NCBI GenBank assembly: GCA_964503475.1
Contig: CAZCZU010000028.1
Span: 1 to 33,666 of the forward strand
Direction of reading: 5' to 3'
DNA from: CAZCZU01 sp964503475
Lineage (GTDB): Bacteria; Pseudomonadota; Zetaproteobacteria; Mariprofundales; Mariprofundaceae
Length of the DNA: 33,666 nt
Below are positions 16,762-25,900 of this stretch, piece after piece. A model generated the notes under the pieces. That model was not told the origin of the DNA and ran no database searches. It saw only the letters and a program-made list of their open reading frames with translations. How positions within the stretch are numbered: the first letter of the stretch is position 1; the number at the start of each line of letters is the position of its first letter. A program made the translations under genes and the position numbers.

Positions 16762-17178
16762 TCAGTCGGTCAGGGTTTTGAGGAACTCGATGATATCACG
16801 CCGGTTCTGCGGATCCTGCGTCACCGGCAGGGTCGGCATGGTCAGACCGACGGAATTGCCGTTGACCAGCTTCTGGGCAGCCTTGTCGCCACTCTTATAG
16901 AGGGCTTCGGGATCATGAATCCATTTATCGATCCACTCGGCACTATGGCGCTTGAGCACGCCTCGCAGACCCGGTGCACCGACGGCACTGGTCTCATGGG
17001 TCATGTTATGGCACTGGGAGCAGATGGTCGTGAAGATCTCACGCCCATGATCGGCATTGCCGGACGGCGACTCTGCAGCCGCCGCATCAGCGGCCGCCTC
17101 TTCCGCAGCATAGACAGGTACTGCCATCCCGGCCATTACAGCCAACGCCATCACGGTCTGAATTCGCAGAATATTCAT
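16762..17178 (-). CDS. Periplasmic class I c-type cytochrome
   Basis: The product is 138 residues. A Sec signal peptide ends near PVYA (residue 24) and is followed by an Ala/Glu-rich linker. One heme site, CSQCH, is at 53-57, and GLTMPTLPVTQD near the C-terminus offers the distal Met ligand. It should be a monoheme electron carrier in the periplasm, with unknown partners. The ATG at 17178 is preceded by GGGAGGT at slightly long spacing; a longer frame back to 17256 would bury the signal peptide and is rejected. The gene is divergent from purB across 237 bp. Confidence 0.9.
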   Translation of the reverse strand: MNILRIQTVMALAVMAGMAVPVYAAEEAAADAAAAESPSGNADHGREIFTTICSQCHNMTHETSAVGAPGLRGVLKRHSAEWIDKWIHDPEALYKSGDKAAQKLVNGNSVGLTMPTLPVTQDPQNRRDIIEFLKTLTD

Positions 17179-17291
17179 ATTCAGCAATACCTCCCTCTCA
17201 CACACTAGGAACGACTTCGACCCCGGCAAGCGCATCGTCCGCGCCGCCAACGGCAAAATCTCCTCCGCACCACATAGTTACCAGTCAGGTT

Positions 17292-17320
17292 TTGGAAATC
17301 AAGCCAAAGCTGTGTACATT
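17292..17320 (+). promoter_or_regulatory. Candidate sigma-70-type promoter for purB
   Basis: TTGGAA at 17292-17297 and TACATT at 17315-17320 are separated by 17 bp, each matching the consensus at four of six positions, with TGTG just before the -10. The predicted start near 17327 would leave a leader of about 90 nt containing the hairpin CGAAGC/GCTTCG (17353-17370) and the palindrome at 17385-17394. Confidence 0.35.
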
Positions 17321-17384
17321 TCGCGCCTTCCCTGAGTGCTGCGCCGCTTTTTCGAAGCAAGCCCGCTTCGCCAGACTGCAGGGG

Positions 17385-17394
17385 GAAACGTTTC
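17385..17394. promoter_or_regulatory. Candidate LacI/PurR-type operator before purB
   Basis: GAAACGTTTC is a perfect 10-bp palindrome centred on CG, 21 bp before the purB start. Its core AAACGTTT is identical to the core of the E. coli PurR operator consensus, although the outer bases differ. Its position in the predicted leader would suit a roadblock repressor. No purR gene lies in the window. Confidence 0.3.
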
Positions 17395-17415
17395 ACGCTA
17401 CCATCGGAGTTACGC

Positions 17416-18783
17416 ATGCAGGTATCAACCCTTTCCGCTCTGTCGCCTTTGGACGGTCGCTACGCCGGCAAAGTCGCTTCACTGCGCCCCATCTTCAGCG
17501 AGTACGGTCTGATCCGTGCACGTGTAACCGTCGAGGTACGCTGGCTGCAGATGCTGGCCGACCACGCCCGGATCGGCGAGGTCCCCGCCTTCTCGGCCGA
17601 TGCCAATGCGCTGCTTGATGCCATTGTCAGCGACTTCTCCGAAGACGATGCCGCGCGCGTCAAGGAGATCGAGCGCACCACCAACCATGATGTAAAAGCG
17701 GTCGAGTACTTCCTCAAGGAGAAAGTCGCCGGCCATGCCGAACTGGCCCGATACGCCGAGTTCTTCCACTTCGCCTGTACCAGCGAGGACATCAACAACC
17801 TCTCCTATGCCCTGATGCTCAACGAGGCGCGCACGGATGTGCTGCTGCCGATGCTGGATCGCATCATCGGCGATATGAGCGACGGCGCCCATGCCATGGC
17901 TGCCCAGCCGCTGCTCTCACGCACCCATGGCCAGCCTGCCAGCCCGTCGACGATGGGTAAGGAGTGGGCCAACGTCGCCTACCGCATGCAGCGCCAGCGC
18001 GACCAGATCGCGGCCGTGCAGATGCTGGGCAAGATCAACGGTGCCGTGGGCAACTACAACGCCCATCTGGCCGCCTATCCCGAGATCGACTGGCCGGCAA
18101 CCGCCAAAGGCTTTGTCGAATCGCTGGGGCTCACCTGGAACCCCTACACCATCCAGATCGAGCCGCACGACTACATCGCCGAACTCAACGATGCCGTGGC
18201 CCGCTTCAACACCATCCTGATCGACTTCTGCCGCGACATCTGGGGCTACATCTCGCTGGGCTACTTCAAACAGCGGGTGGTGGCCGGCGAGGTCGGCTCC
18301 TCGACCATGCCGCACAAGGTGAACCCGATCGACTTCGAAAATGCCGAGGGCAACCTGGGCCTGGCCAACGCCGTACTGCGCCACCTGGCCGAGAAGCTGC
18401 CGATCTCGCGCTGGCAGCGTGACCTGACCGACTCCACCGTGCTGCGCAACCTCGGTGTCGGCTTCGGCTACTCGCTGCTCGCCTTCGAATCGGCCCTGAA
18501 GGGTATGGGCAAGCTGGAACTGAACCCGGCCCGTCTCGATGCCGATCTGGATGCCACCTGGGAGGTACTGGGTGAGGCGGTACAGACGGTGATGCGCCGC
18601 TACGGCCTGCCAAACCCCTACGAGCAGATGAAGGAGCTCACCCGCGGCAAGGGGATCACCCCCGAGGCGCTGCGCGAGTTCGTCAACGGCCTCGACATCC
18701 CGGATGAAGCGAAGCAGACGCTGCTCGATATGACCCCGGGCAGCTACATCGGCAACGCCGAACAGCAGGCCAGGGATATCTGA
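17416..18783 (+). CDS. purB: Adenylosuccinate lyase
   Basis: The product is 455 residues, the length of the E. coli-type enzyme. It opens with LSALSPLDGRYAGKV and carries the fumarase/aspartase signature GSSTMPHKVNPIDFENAEGN near residues 293-312. PurB acts twice in purine synthesis: it releases fumarate from SAICAR and from adenylosuccinate. The ATG at 17416 follows GGAG by a normal distance. The gene is monocistronic, with a terminator at 18796-18824. purF is about 9 kb upstream, so the purine genes are dispersed. Confidence 0.96.
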   Translation: MQVSTLSALSPLDGRYAGKVASLRPIFSEYGLIRARVTVEVRWLQMLADHARIGEVPAFSADANALLDAIVSDFSEDDAARVKEIERTTNHDVKAVEYFLKEKVAGHAELARYAEFFHFACTSEDINNLSYALMLNEARTDVLLPMLDRIIGDMSDGAHAMAAQPLLSRTHGQPASPSTMGKEWANVAYRMQRQRDQIAAVQMLGKINGAVGNYNAHLAAYPEIDWPATAKGFVESLGLTWNPYTIQIEPHDYIAELNDAVARFNTILIDFCRDIWGYISLGYFKQRVVAGEVGSSTMPHKVNPIDFENAEGNLGLANAVLRHLAEKLPISRWQRDLTDSTVLRNLGVGFGYSLLAFESALKGMGKLELNPARLDADLDATWEVLGEAVQTVMRRYGLPNPYEQMKELTRGKGITPEALREFVNGLDIPDEAKQTLLDMTPGSYIGNAEQQARDI

Positions 18784-18795
18784 TCAGTATCAGCA

Positions 18796-18824
18796 GGGAG
18801 CGCCAACGGCGCTCCCTTCTTTTT
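18796..18824 (+). terminator. Rho-independent terminator of purB
   Basis: GGGAGCGCC (18796-18804) and GGCGCTCCC (18808-18816) form a perfect 9-bp stem with a 3-nt loop, followed by TTCTTTTT. Confidence 0.93.
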
Positions 18825-18920
18825 GCATCCCCTTCACTTAATCTGGATAAAACCGACACCCACCTTTCCCGTCCCTGCGGACTCCTTCATGCTTGTTGGG
18901 CAACAAGGGAGAGGGTGGAA

Positions 18921-20138
18921 ATGATGCATCGTCATATCGTCTGGAAACTCGGGCTTTTCACGGCCACGATTCTTGCCACGGGACTGTCCGTAACAGCGGA
19001 TGCCCTGGCCTCGGATGCAATCTGGCAACCCGTTTATCAGGATCGTTACGATTACTCGAAGCAGTCGCCGCAAGGCGTCACGTTCAACACCTGGTTCTGG
19101 CGCGAAGACTCTGCCGCAACCCACCAGTTCGAGGTCACCTCGGTACCGGGCTGCAGCGAGAAACAGCCATGCGTACGCCTCACCGCTCAGGCCTACCCGG
19201 CCAATCCCGATTACACCAACGCGGAGATGTACAACAACTCCTGCATTCAGGATGCGAAAACGGGCACTGCATCCCAGCAGCTGGCGAACCTGAAAGAGAG
19301 CCGCTGGGGCACCCCTCTGTTCAACCGGATCACAAGCATCTGCAACATCCCCTATCCCTACCAGAACAGCGGCAGCTATCTGACGCCCTACGACCAGAAT
19401 AGTTCCTGGACCGGAACGAAGCCAGCTCACCTGGATGCCAATCCGCTCGCCTTCACCGCCGGCGATGTCGAGGCGCCGTGGAAAGCCATTCGCGACATCA
19501 CCTTCAACAACCCCTATCACGCCGATTCCACGCATGTGCTGCGCCTGAAAACCAAAATCAAGGCCGAGGCCCCCGACCAGGGAGGCAGCCGTGGCTGGGG
19601 TTTCTGGAACACCTCGATGGATCCGGGATACCTGCAGTTGGCCTGGTTCATGGAGTACAGCGTACCTGAGGCCTATCTATCCTCGGTAAAAAGCGACAAG
19701 CCAAACCGCCAGGTCGTCATGCAGACCATCGGACGTGCCAATGACGGCAAGACGCTCAGAATCTGTTCGACAGTATTGCCCGCCAAGTCATACAGCATCT
19801 ACACGTGGCGGCATTACAGCATCGAATGGCGCCCGGATGCCGTGCGCTATTTCGTCGACGGCCATCTTGTGGCAGATCATCGCAACATCAAGCTCGACAG
19901 ACACATGGCCTTCCACAACTGGGTCGACAACCGCAACTACACGACTCCGGAAGCCAGGGTTGCCAACTTCCCGCTCACGCAGGATAAGACGAACCTGATC
20001 CGCAGCTTCCTGGTCGAAAAAGCTCCGCTCTCCGCACTGCCATCTCTGACCGGGAAAGGTAACGGTAATTGCCAGACACTGAGCGATAAAAACCTGCTAC
20101 GTGATATTTTGAAGATGCTGGCAAAGGATTACCTGTAA
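18921..20138 (+). CDS. Secreted GH16/concanavalin-like protein
   Basis: The product is 405 residues from the first of two adjacent ATGs (18921, 18924), preceded by GAGG within a purine-rich stretch. A Sec signal peptide ends at ADALA (about residue 30). The mature protein has features of the family 16 glycoside hydrolase fold: GWGFWNTSMD, and WRHYSIEWRPDAVRYFVDGHLVADH, which resembles the strand in glucanases where the sugar-binding face is formed. The usual catalytic ExDxxE motif is not seen between these blocks, so it may bind a glycan without cutting it. Cysteines are paired in spacing (PGCSEKQPC, NSC, SIC) and may form disulfides. It is a single gene after the purB terminator. Confidence 0.6.
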   Translation: MMHRHIVWKLGLFTATILATGLSVTADALASDAIWQPVYQDRYDYSKQSPQGVTFNTWFWREDSAATHQFEVTSVPGCSEKQPCVRLTAQAYPANPDYTNAEMYNNSCIQDAKTGTASQQLANLKESRWGTPLFNRITSICNIPYPYQNSGSYLTPYDQNSSWTGTKPAHLDANPLAFTAGDVEAPWKAIRDITFNNPYHADSTHVLRLKTKIKAEAPDQGGSRGWGFWNTSMDPGYLQLAWFMEYSVPEAYLSSVKSDKPNRQVVMQTIGRANDGKTLRICSTVLPAKSYSIYTWRHYSIEWRPDAVRYFVDGHLVADHRNIKLDRHMAFHNWVDNRNYTTPEARVANFPLTQDKTNLIRSFLVEKAPLSALPSLTGKGNGNCQTLSDKNLLRDILKMLAKDYL

Positions 20139-20225
20139 ACGGAACAACGGAGGCACACCCTCAAGTGCACATTCCATTGATTGGTTCAGGGCGTGGTGAG
20201 ACCGGCAGCATGGAGCCACGTTTCC

Positions 20226-21059
20226 ATGCCAGAAGGCTGTATGCCGCCCCCTGAATGGCTGCAATCCTTCCAAGAGCAAGGTTTTGCCACCCGCCCCCAT
20301 GGACTTGAGCCGCAGCTTTTGGCCCTGGTCCGCGCCCGGCTCGACCGGGTCATGACGCGGGAGCGTGAACAGCCCCAACCCTCGCCCGGGGTTGCCCGTG
20401 AAGAACAGGGTGGCCAGCGGTGGATTACCGGGATTTCACGGATTTACGATCACCTTGGCCCTCTCGCGCTTCGACTCCTCGGCCATCCGCTGGTGGTCGA
20501 AACCGCCCAGGCAATTTGCGGAAGCGATGCCATCCCCACCCACGACTAGATGGTGATCAAAAACCGGGGCAACGGGCAGAGGGTTCACTGGCATCAGGAT
20601 TTCGTCCACGAGTCCCCTTACCCCGCCATCAACATCGGCATTCACTTCGACACCGCAGGGGAGGATGCCGTCCGCTTTCTTCCCCGTGCCCGCGGCGGTC
20701 GCCAGCCGGTCGAACGCTTTGCCGACTTGCCCTGCGACCACCCGACGACTATCCCCGCCTGCGTTCCGGCCGGAGGCATCACAATCCACGATGTCACCCT
20801 GGTGCACGGCTCCCCTGAGCTAACCACTCAATCCCGACGTGCCACCCTCTATTTCGAATTCCGGCATCCCGAGATGCTGCGCGATCACCCCGGCATCCCC
20901 CGGTCCTACATCGAACTGCGCCGTCGCCTGTTCGAAGCGGCCCGGAATAGTTCCGCCTGGGAAGCCAAAGGGGATTTCGACGACGAGGAACGCGCCATCC
21001 TGGCGGCGCTGAACAACACCCACTCCGGCATCGAGGCGGCAAACTATGGCGCCGCCTGA
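20226..21059 (+). pseudogene. Phytanoyl-CoA dioxygenase-like gene split by an in-frame TAG
   Basis: One reading frame runs from about 20226 to 21059, broken by a single TAG at 20547-20549 directly before an ATG. The upstream part (about 107 residues, ending GSDAIPTHD) is an N-terminal region without metal ligands. The downstream part (169 residues) has the Fe(II)/2-oxoglutarate site: HWHQD (HxD), a distal His in DVTLVHGSP, and RRATLYFEF with the likely 2-oxoglutarate Arg. Read through the stop, the two parts join as expected for a phytanoyl-CoA dioxygenase (PhyH) family oxygenase of about 277 residues. The simplest reading is a recent nonsense mutation; sequencing error, readthrough or restart at the ATG (20550) are alternatives. 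The 5' start is uncertain. Confidence 0.7.
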
Positions 21060-21081
21060 CTGCAACGGAACCAAACGGAGA

Positions 21082-22020
21082 CTAGCCGTTATGCCTGCCT
21101 TTGGATTTTGATCTTCCGAATACGATTTCACCGCCCCGACTGTCGATATATTTGAACGCCAGGGGAAGCAGAACGAATCCGCCCCCGATCAGCAACAGGA
21201 TCATCGACTCGCTCCAAAGCTCGGCGAAGCCCTCGATGGTCCCCGTTCGGGGATAATCGGGCACGGTCGGATCGATCAACACGTTTACCTTGTCGCCCAC
21301 GGCATGAGAGGAGGTGCTCATGCCGGAGGTGGAATAGAGCGTACGCTCCTGCCCGTGATGATCGATATAGCGCACCACGGGAAAGTCCACCGACGAACCG
21401 ATACGATCAATGAAAGCGATAATGGTTCCATCCACGCGCTCCGCCCTGGCCACGAACTTCCCCGTGTTATACCAATCCTTCAGCCCCAGCCCGGTCAGAA
21501 CCAGCCCGACAGCCAGAAACACATTCACCATCATGCGCACCGGATCGCTGCCCGCCTGGCCGGGTGCATTCTCATCCCGGCTCATCAAGAAGCCCATCCC
21601 GACCGTAATCAGCACAAAAAAAGCGCCGAAACCGACCATGAAGCCGGGGCCGGACCAGAGATCGAAGACGCTGTCGATCATGGCATGATCGGCGAAATCG
21701 GGATCATTCGGATCGATCAGCACCCGCACCTTCTCGCCGACAAAGTGACGCGGCGGATTACTGTCTGTCTTCGATTCCAGCTCATGCTCATGCCCATCCA
21801 TATCCCTGTATCGAACAACCGGATATCGGGCCATCGAATCGGAGAAATCCGCCAGCGCCACAACCGTACCTTCCACTGCCACCGAACGTGTTATCTGCTT
21901 CCAGACATCCAGACCGAAGTAGATGCCTGCCGAAATCCAGACCAGGCCGAAGAGGATCATGAAGCGATGGGCCCACTTCACGACACGTGCTTCGCGGGCG
22001 CTCTTGTCCTTGCTTGTCAC
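21082..22020 (-). CDS. Membrane protein with two DUF3592 domains
   Basis: The product is 312 residues. Two homologous halves are visible, each a membrane helix followed by a soluble beta-rich module: VEGTVVALADF...YPVVRYRDMDGHEHELES...VGEKVRVLIDPNDPDF, and VDGTIIAFIDR...FPVVRYIDHHGQERTLYS...VGDKVNVLIDPTVPDY. This is the DUF3592 pattern in tandem; the function is unknown. Four hydrophobic segments are expected, with a basic C-terminal tail. The GTG at 22020 overlaps the cupin stop (GTGA), which suggests translational coupling; a longer frame to 22053 would run further into the cupin gene. Confidence 0.75.
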   Translation of the reverse strand: MTSKDKSAREARVVKWAHRFMILFGLVWISAGIYFGLDVWKQITRSVAVEGTVVALADFSDSMARYPVVRYRDMDGHEHELESKTDSNPPRHFVGEKVRVLIDPNDPDFADHAMIDSVFDLWSGPGFMVGFGAFFVLITVGMGFLMSRDENAPGQAGSDPVRMMVNVFLAVGLVLTGLGLKDWYNTGKFVARAERVDGTIIAFIDRIGSSVDFPVVRYIDHHGQERTLYSTSGMSTSSHAVGDKVNVLIDPTVPDYPRTGTIEGFAELWSESMILLLIGGGFVLLPLAFKYIDSRGGEIVFGRSKSKGRHNG

Positions 22021-22496
22021 CAGAAGGTTCCATCCCTGTGCGTGAACTGCCACTGGCCATCGATCAGCTCCGCCTGCAGATCGTCATCCGGATAGCTCAC
22101 CTCATCGCCCGGCGTGCGGTCGCCCACCTCCAGGTAGAGCACATCGGCACTCGTCTCGTTGATCAGTTGATGGCCATCGCCGCTGCCGGCCGGAAAGCCG
22201 GCGCACATGCCGGGGGCAAGCACTGTTTTCCCCGCATCCGTCACCAGTGTGGGATGCCCCTCCAGCACATAGATGAACTCATCCTGCCGGCTGTGGGCAT
22301 GGCGCAGGGCCGAGATGGCACCGGGGGCAAGACGGGTGTGGTTCACCCCGAAATTGGTGAGACCGAAGAGATCACCCAGCGGCCGCTTCTCGCGCCCGGC
22401 CATGCGGCTGGCGAAGGGTTCGGGATAGATGGAGGGCCTGAGCCGCAAGGGTGCCTCGATGGCTGCAAGGGCAACGGGATGTTTCTTATCGCTCAT
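22017..22496 (-). CDS. Cupin-domain protein
   Basis: The product is 159 residues with a single cupin barrel. The first motif is RHAHSRQDEFIYVLEGHPTL (two His and a Glu as likely metal ligands) and the second is PAGSGDGHQLINETSADVLYLEVGDR (His ligand). Members bind a metal and may be isomerases, dioxygenases or small-molecule sensors; the activity is not predictable. The ATG at 22496 follows GGGAG at good spacing. It lies 61 bp downstream of the response regulator and overlaps the DUF3592 gene by GTGA. Confidence 0.8.
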   Translation of the reverse strand: MSDKKHPVALAAIEAPLRLRPSIYPEPFASRMAGREKRPLGDLFGLTNFGVNHTRLAPGAISALRHAHSRQDEFIYVLEGHPTLVTDAGKTVLAPGMCAGFPAGSGDGHQLINETSADVLYLEVGDRTPGDEVSYPDDDLQAELIDGQWQFTHRDGTFW

Positions 22497-22557
22497 GGTA
22501 GCTCCCGGAACATGAATGAAGGCGAGCCTGCCCTGCCTGAAACGGGAAGAAAAGCGG

Positions 22558-22947
22558 CTAGCCGGCAGCCGCCTCGCAGAGATAGGTCGCCACCTGAACA
22601 GGAAATTCGCGCGTATCGATCGGCTTGGGAATGTAGCCGCTGAAGCCAAGCTCCAGCATCTTCTCCTTATCCCCGCTCATGGCATGCGCCGTCAGGGCGA
22701 TCACCGGCAGTCGTGCCCGCCCCTCATCCGCCCGCAACCGCTCCAGCACCTGGTAGCCATCCATCTCCGGCATCTGGATATCGAGAAGAATGAGTTCCGG
22801 CGCAAGCTCGCCCAGGCGGGCAAAGAGCTCATGACCACCCGCCACCGTCGCAACATCGGCACCATGCACTTCCAGCAGGGCCGAGAAGAGCATCAGGTTA
22901 CTCTCGGTATCGTCGACAATGGTGATGCGGCGACCGGCCAGGCTCAT
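22558..22947 (-). CDS. Single-domain response regulator
   Basis: The product is 129 residues, a receiver domain only. The acidic pair is in IVDDTE, the phosphoacceptor is in LILLDIQMPEMDGY, and the conserved Thr (ALTAHA) and Lys (PKPID) are present. With no output domain, it probably shuttles phosphate or acts by protein contact, in the CheY/DivK style. Its ATG overlaps the stop of the large hybrid kinase (ATGA at 22944-22947), so it is almost certainly a partner in the same phosphorelay. Confidence 0.9.
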   Translation of the reverse strand: MSLAGRRITIVDDTESNLMLFSALLEVHGADVATVAGGHELFARLGELAPELILLDIQMPEMDGYQVLERLRADEGRARLPVIALTAHAMSGDKEKMLELGFSGYIPKPIDTREFPVQVATYLCEAAAG

Positions 22948-25900
22948 TTGATCATCACCTCGCCATTCTGCCGATAACCCAGCCGGTTGCTCCCCTCAGT
23001 CTTGGTGGTCCGGATCAGCTCATGGCAGTGGCTCATCAGCTCCTCGGCCGTAGCGCCGTGATCCGGGAATGCGGCGACCGCTACGCAGGCGGTCAGGCTC
23101 TCGCCCTCCAGCTTCTCCTCTCCCGGGAAGGGGTAGGATTCAATCATCCCCTTAATACGATGGGCCACCAGCAGGGCCGCCTCCAGCTCCGTTTCGGTGA
23201 GAATCATGGCGAACTCGTCAATGCGGTGACGGGTGGCGATATCGGAGGCCCGCAGGTTGCCGATCAGGATATCGCCCACCTTGCGCAGGGCGGCATGCAC
23301 ATAGGCCTCGCCGACCAGCTCGCTGTATTTGCCAAAGCCGTCGAGATCGAAGATCACACAGGCCAGGCTCTTGTCGTTTCGCTGCGAACGGGCGATCTCC
23401 TGGGTCAGGCGAATCTGGAAATAGCGATGGTTGAGCAGGCCGGAGACCGAATCGTGCAGGCCGGCCTGCTGAGGATAAAGCACCTCGAACTGGCGGATTT
23501 CACCCAGCAACTGTTCACGGGTAAAGCTCGCCTTGCTGACGCACTTCTCGATATGCCCCACCAGGCGCATACGATCGCCCATGGTCAGCTCCTTGGCACT
23601 GACAACAATGATCGGAATCTCCCGGGTGCGCGGCTGTTGCTTCAGCTTTTCCGCCGTCTCGAAGCCGTCCATGCCGGGCATCATCAGATCGAGCAGGATC
23701 ATGTCCGGCTCCAGTTCAGCGGCCATGCGCAGGCCATCCGGCCCATTGGCGGCCGTATGCACCCTGTAGCCCTGTGCCCCGAGCGTGGCGGCATAGAGCT
23801 CACGAACCTGCTCGTCATCGTCGATGGCCAGCACATGCGTGGTGCGATGCTGCTGCCTTCGACCCTGAAACAGGGTTCCCAGCCTTGAGACCAGTTGCCT
23901 GCGGTCGATCGGCTTGGTCAGGTAATCGGTAGCTCCCAGGGCAACACCCAGCTCCTCGTTTTCGGAGACCGTGCACATGATGACCGGAATATCGGCTGTA
24001 TCGGCATCCAGTTTCAGCTCCTGCAGTACCTCCCAGCCATCCTTGCCCGGCATCATGACATCGAGAAGGATCAGGAACGGTCGCTTTTTGCGGGCCACAT
24101 CGAGCGCCGCATCGCCATTGCGGGCATGACAGACGCGGTAGCCCGCCTCGGAGAGATAGAGCGTGCTGATCTCCAGCGAAGCCGCATCGTCATCGACGAC
24201 CAGGATCAGCGGCGCATCGGCCACCTGCGGCAAGGGCTTGTCGCAAGACAGCAGCTCAGCCGCTGCCTCCACAGGAACATTGCCTTCACGCGTCTCCGCA
24301 GCTACCTGTTCCGTCTCCACCGGAACCACAAAGGAGAAACAGCTCCCCTCCCCGACAGCGCTCTCCAGCTCGATCCTGCCGCCGTGCATCTCGACCAGAC
24401 GTTTGGTCAGCGTAAGCCCCAGCCCCGTACCCTCGAAATGACGGGTATGCGAGCCATCCGCCTGCTCGAAGGGGTTGAAGATCGTCGCCTGGTCCTCCGG
24501 CGAGATGCCGATGCCCTGATCGCGCACGGCCACCGACAGGGTGGCATATTGCTCTTCCCGACCACTGATAAACGAAGCCTTGTCGTAGGCAACCGTGACC
24601 GTGACCTCGCCACCTTCGGGACTGAACTTGATAGCATTGGAGCAGAGGTTGTAGAGAATCTGCTTGAACTTGGTGCGGTCGAGCAGCAAATCGGGAATCT
24701 CGTCCGCGCACTGCAGCTTCAGGCGCACCATGGCCTTGTTGGCATAGCCCTCCAGCACCAGCATCACCTCGTCCAGCAGCCTGCCGACATCGACCAGCTC
24801 CGGTTTAAGGCTGCTCTTGCCCGCCTCGATCTTGGAGAGATCGAGTATGCCGTTGATCAGCTCAAGCAGGTGTTTGCCGGAGACATTGATGTTGGTCAGG
24901 TACCTGCTCTGCGCCTCATTGAGCGGCCCGACATAACCATCGAGCAGAAACTCGGAAAAGCCGTTGATCGAGGTGAGTGGCGTACGCAATTCGTGCGACA
25001 TGTTGCTCAGAAACTGTGACTTCGCCTGGCTGGCCCGCACCAGCTCCTCATTGGCCCGGGTCAGCTCGCGGGTCCGGTCCATGACGCGCGCCTCAAGATG
25101 CTCGTTCAGCGACTTCAGCTCCGCCTTCTCCCGCCGAATGGTATTGAACAGCCGGGCTTTCTGAATGGCATGGGCCGCCTGGTTGGCCAGCAGATCGAGG
25201 ATACAGACCTGATCCTCATCGTATTCACGCGCCCGGAAATCGTTGACGTAGAGAATACCGACATTCTCATGCCCCAGCGCCAGCGGCACCGCCACCAGCG
25301 CCTCGACCCCCTCATCGGCAAGCAGGCTGTTGAGAGTGAATTGATCCGAATCGGTGACCCTTGGCACCACAAACGGTTGGCGCTCCGAGAGAATGCGCTC
25401 GGTCAGCCCGCCCTCCCGGATAATCCAGGGCTCCTGCTTTTCGAAACCGGTCGAAAACCCGCGCGCGGAGTAGAGTGACAGGGCCCGGGTCGCTTTGTCA
25501 TAGAGTGAAATGGTACCGGCCGGCGAACCGGTGACCTGCATCGCCTCTTCGAGCACCAGGTTTAGCATCTCGTCCAGCTCGTCGGTGGCATTCAGGCGGT
25601 GGCCGATCCGGTTCAGTTTCTCGAATTCGGCCAGCAAGCGTTCGCTCTGCTCTTTCTCACGCTTGCGTTTGCAGATCTGATCGTAAAAGAAGTAGGCCGC
25701 CTTCCCCTCCATGATCTCGACATCAGCATCAAAATACTGCCGCAGTTGGGCGGAGACCTCGGCGGAGCCGGTCACATTGATCACCATGTCGCATGCCGGC
25801 AACGACGTGATGGCATCGAATACGGGAATCGCCCGGGCAGCGGCCATCGCCAGGGCCGGGGCATCGTTTCGCGCATCGACAATGCCGACCAGCTCGATAT

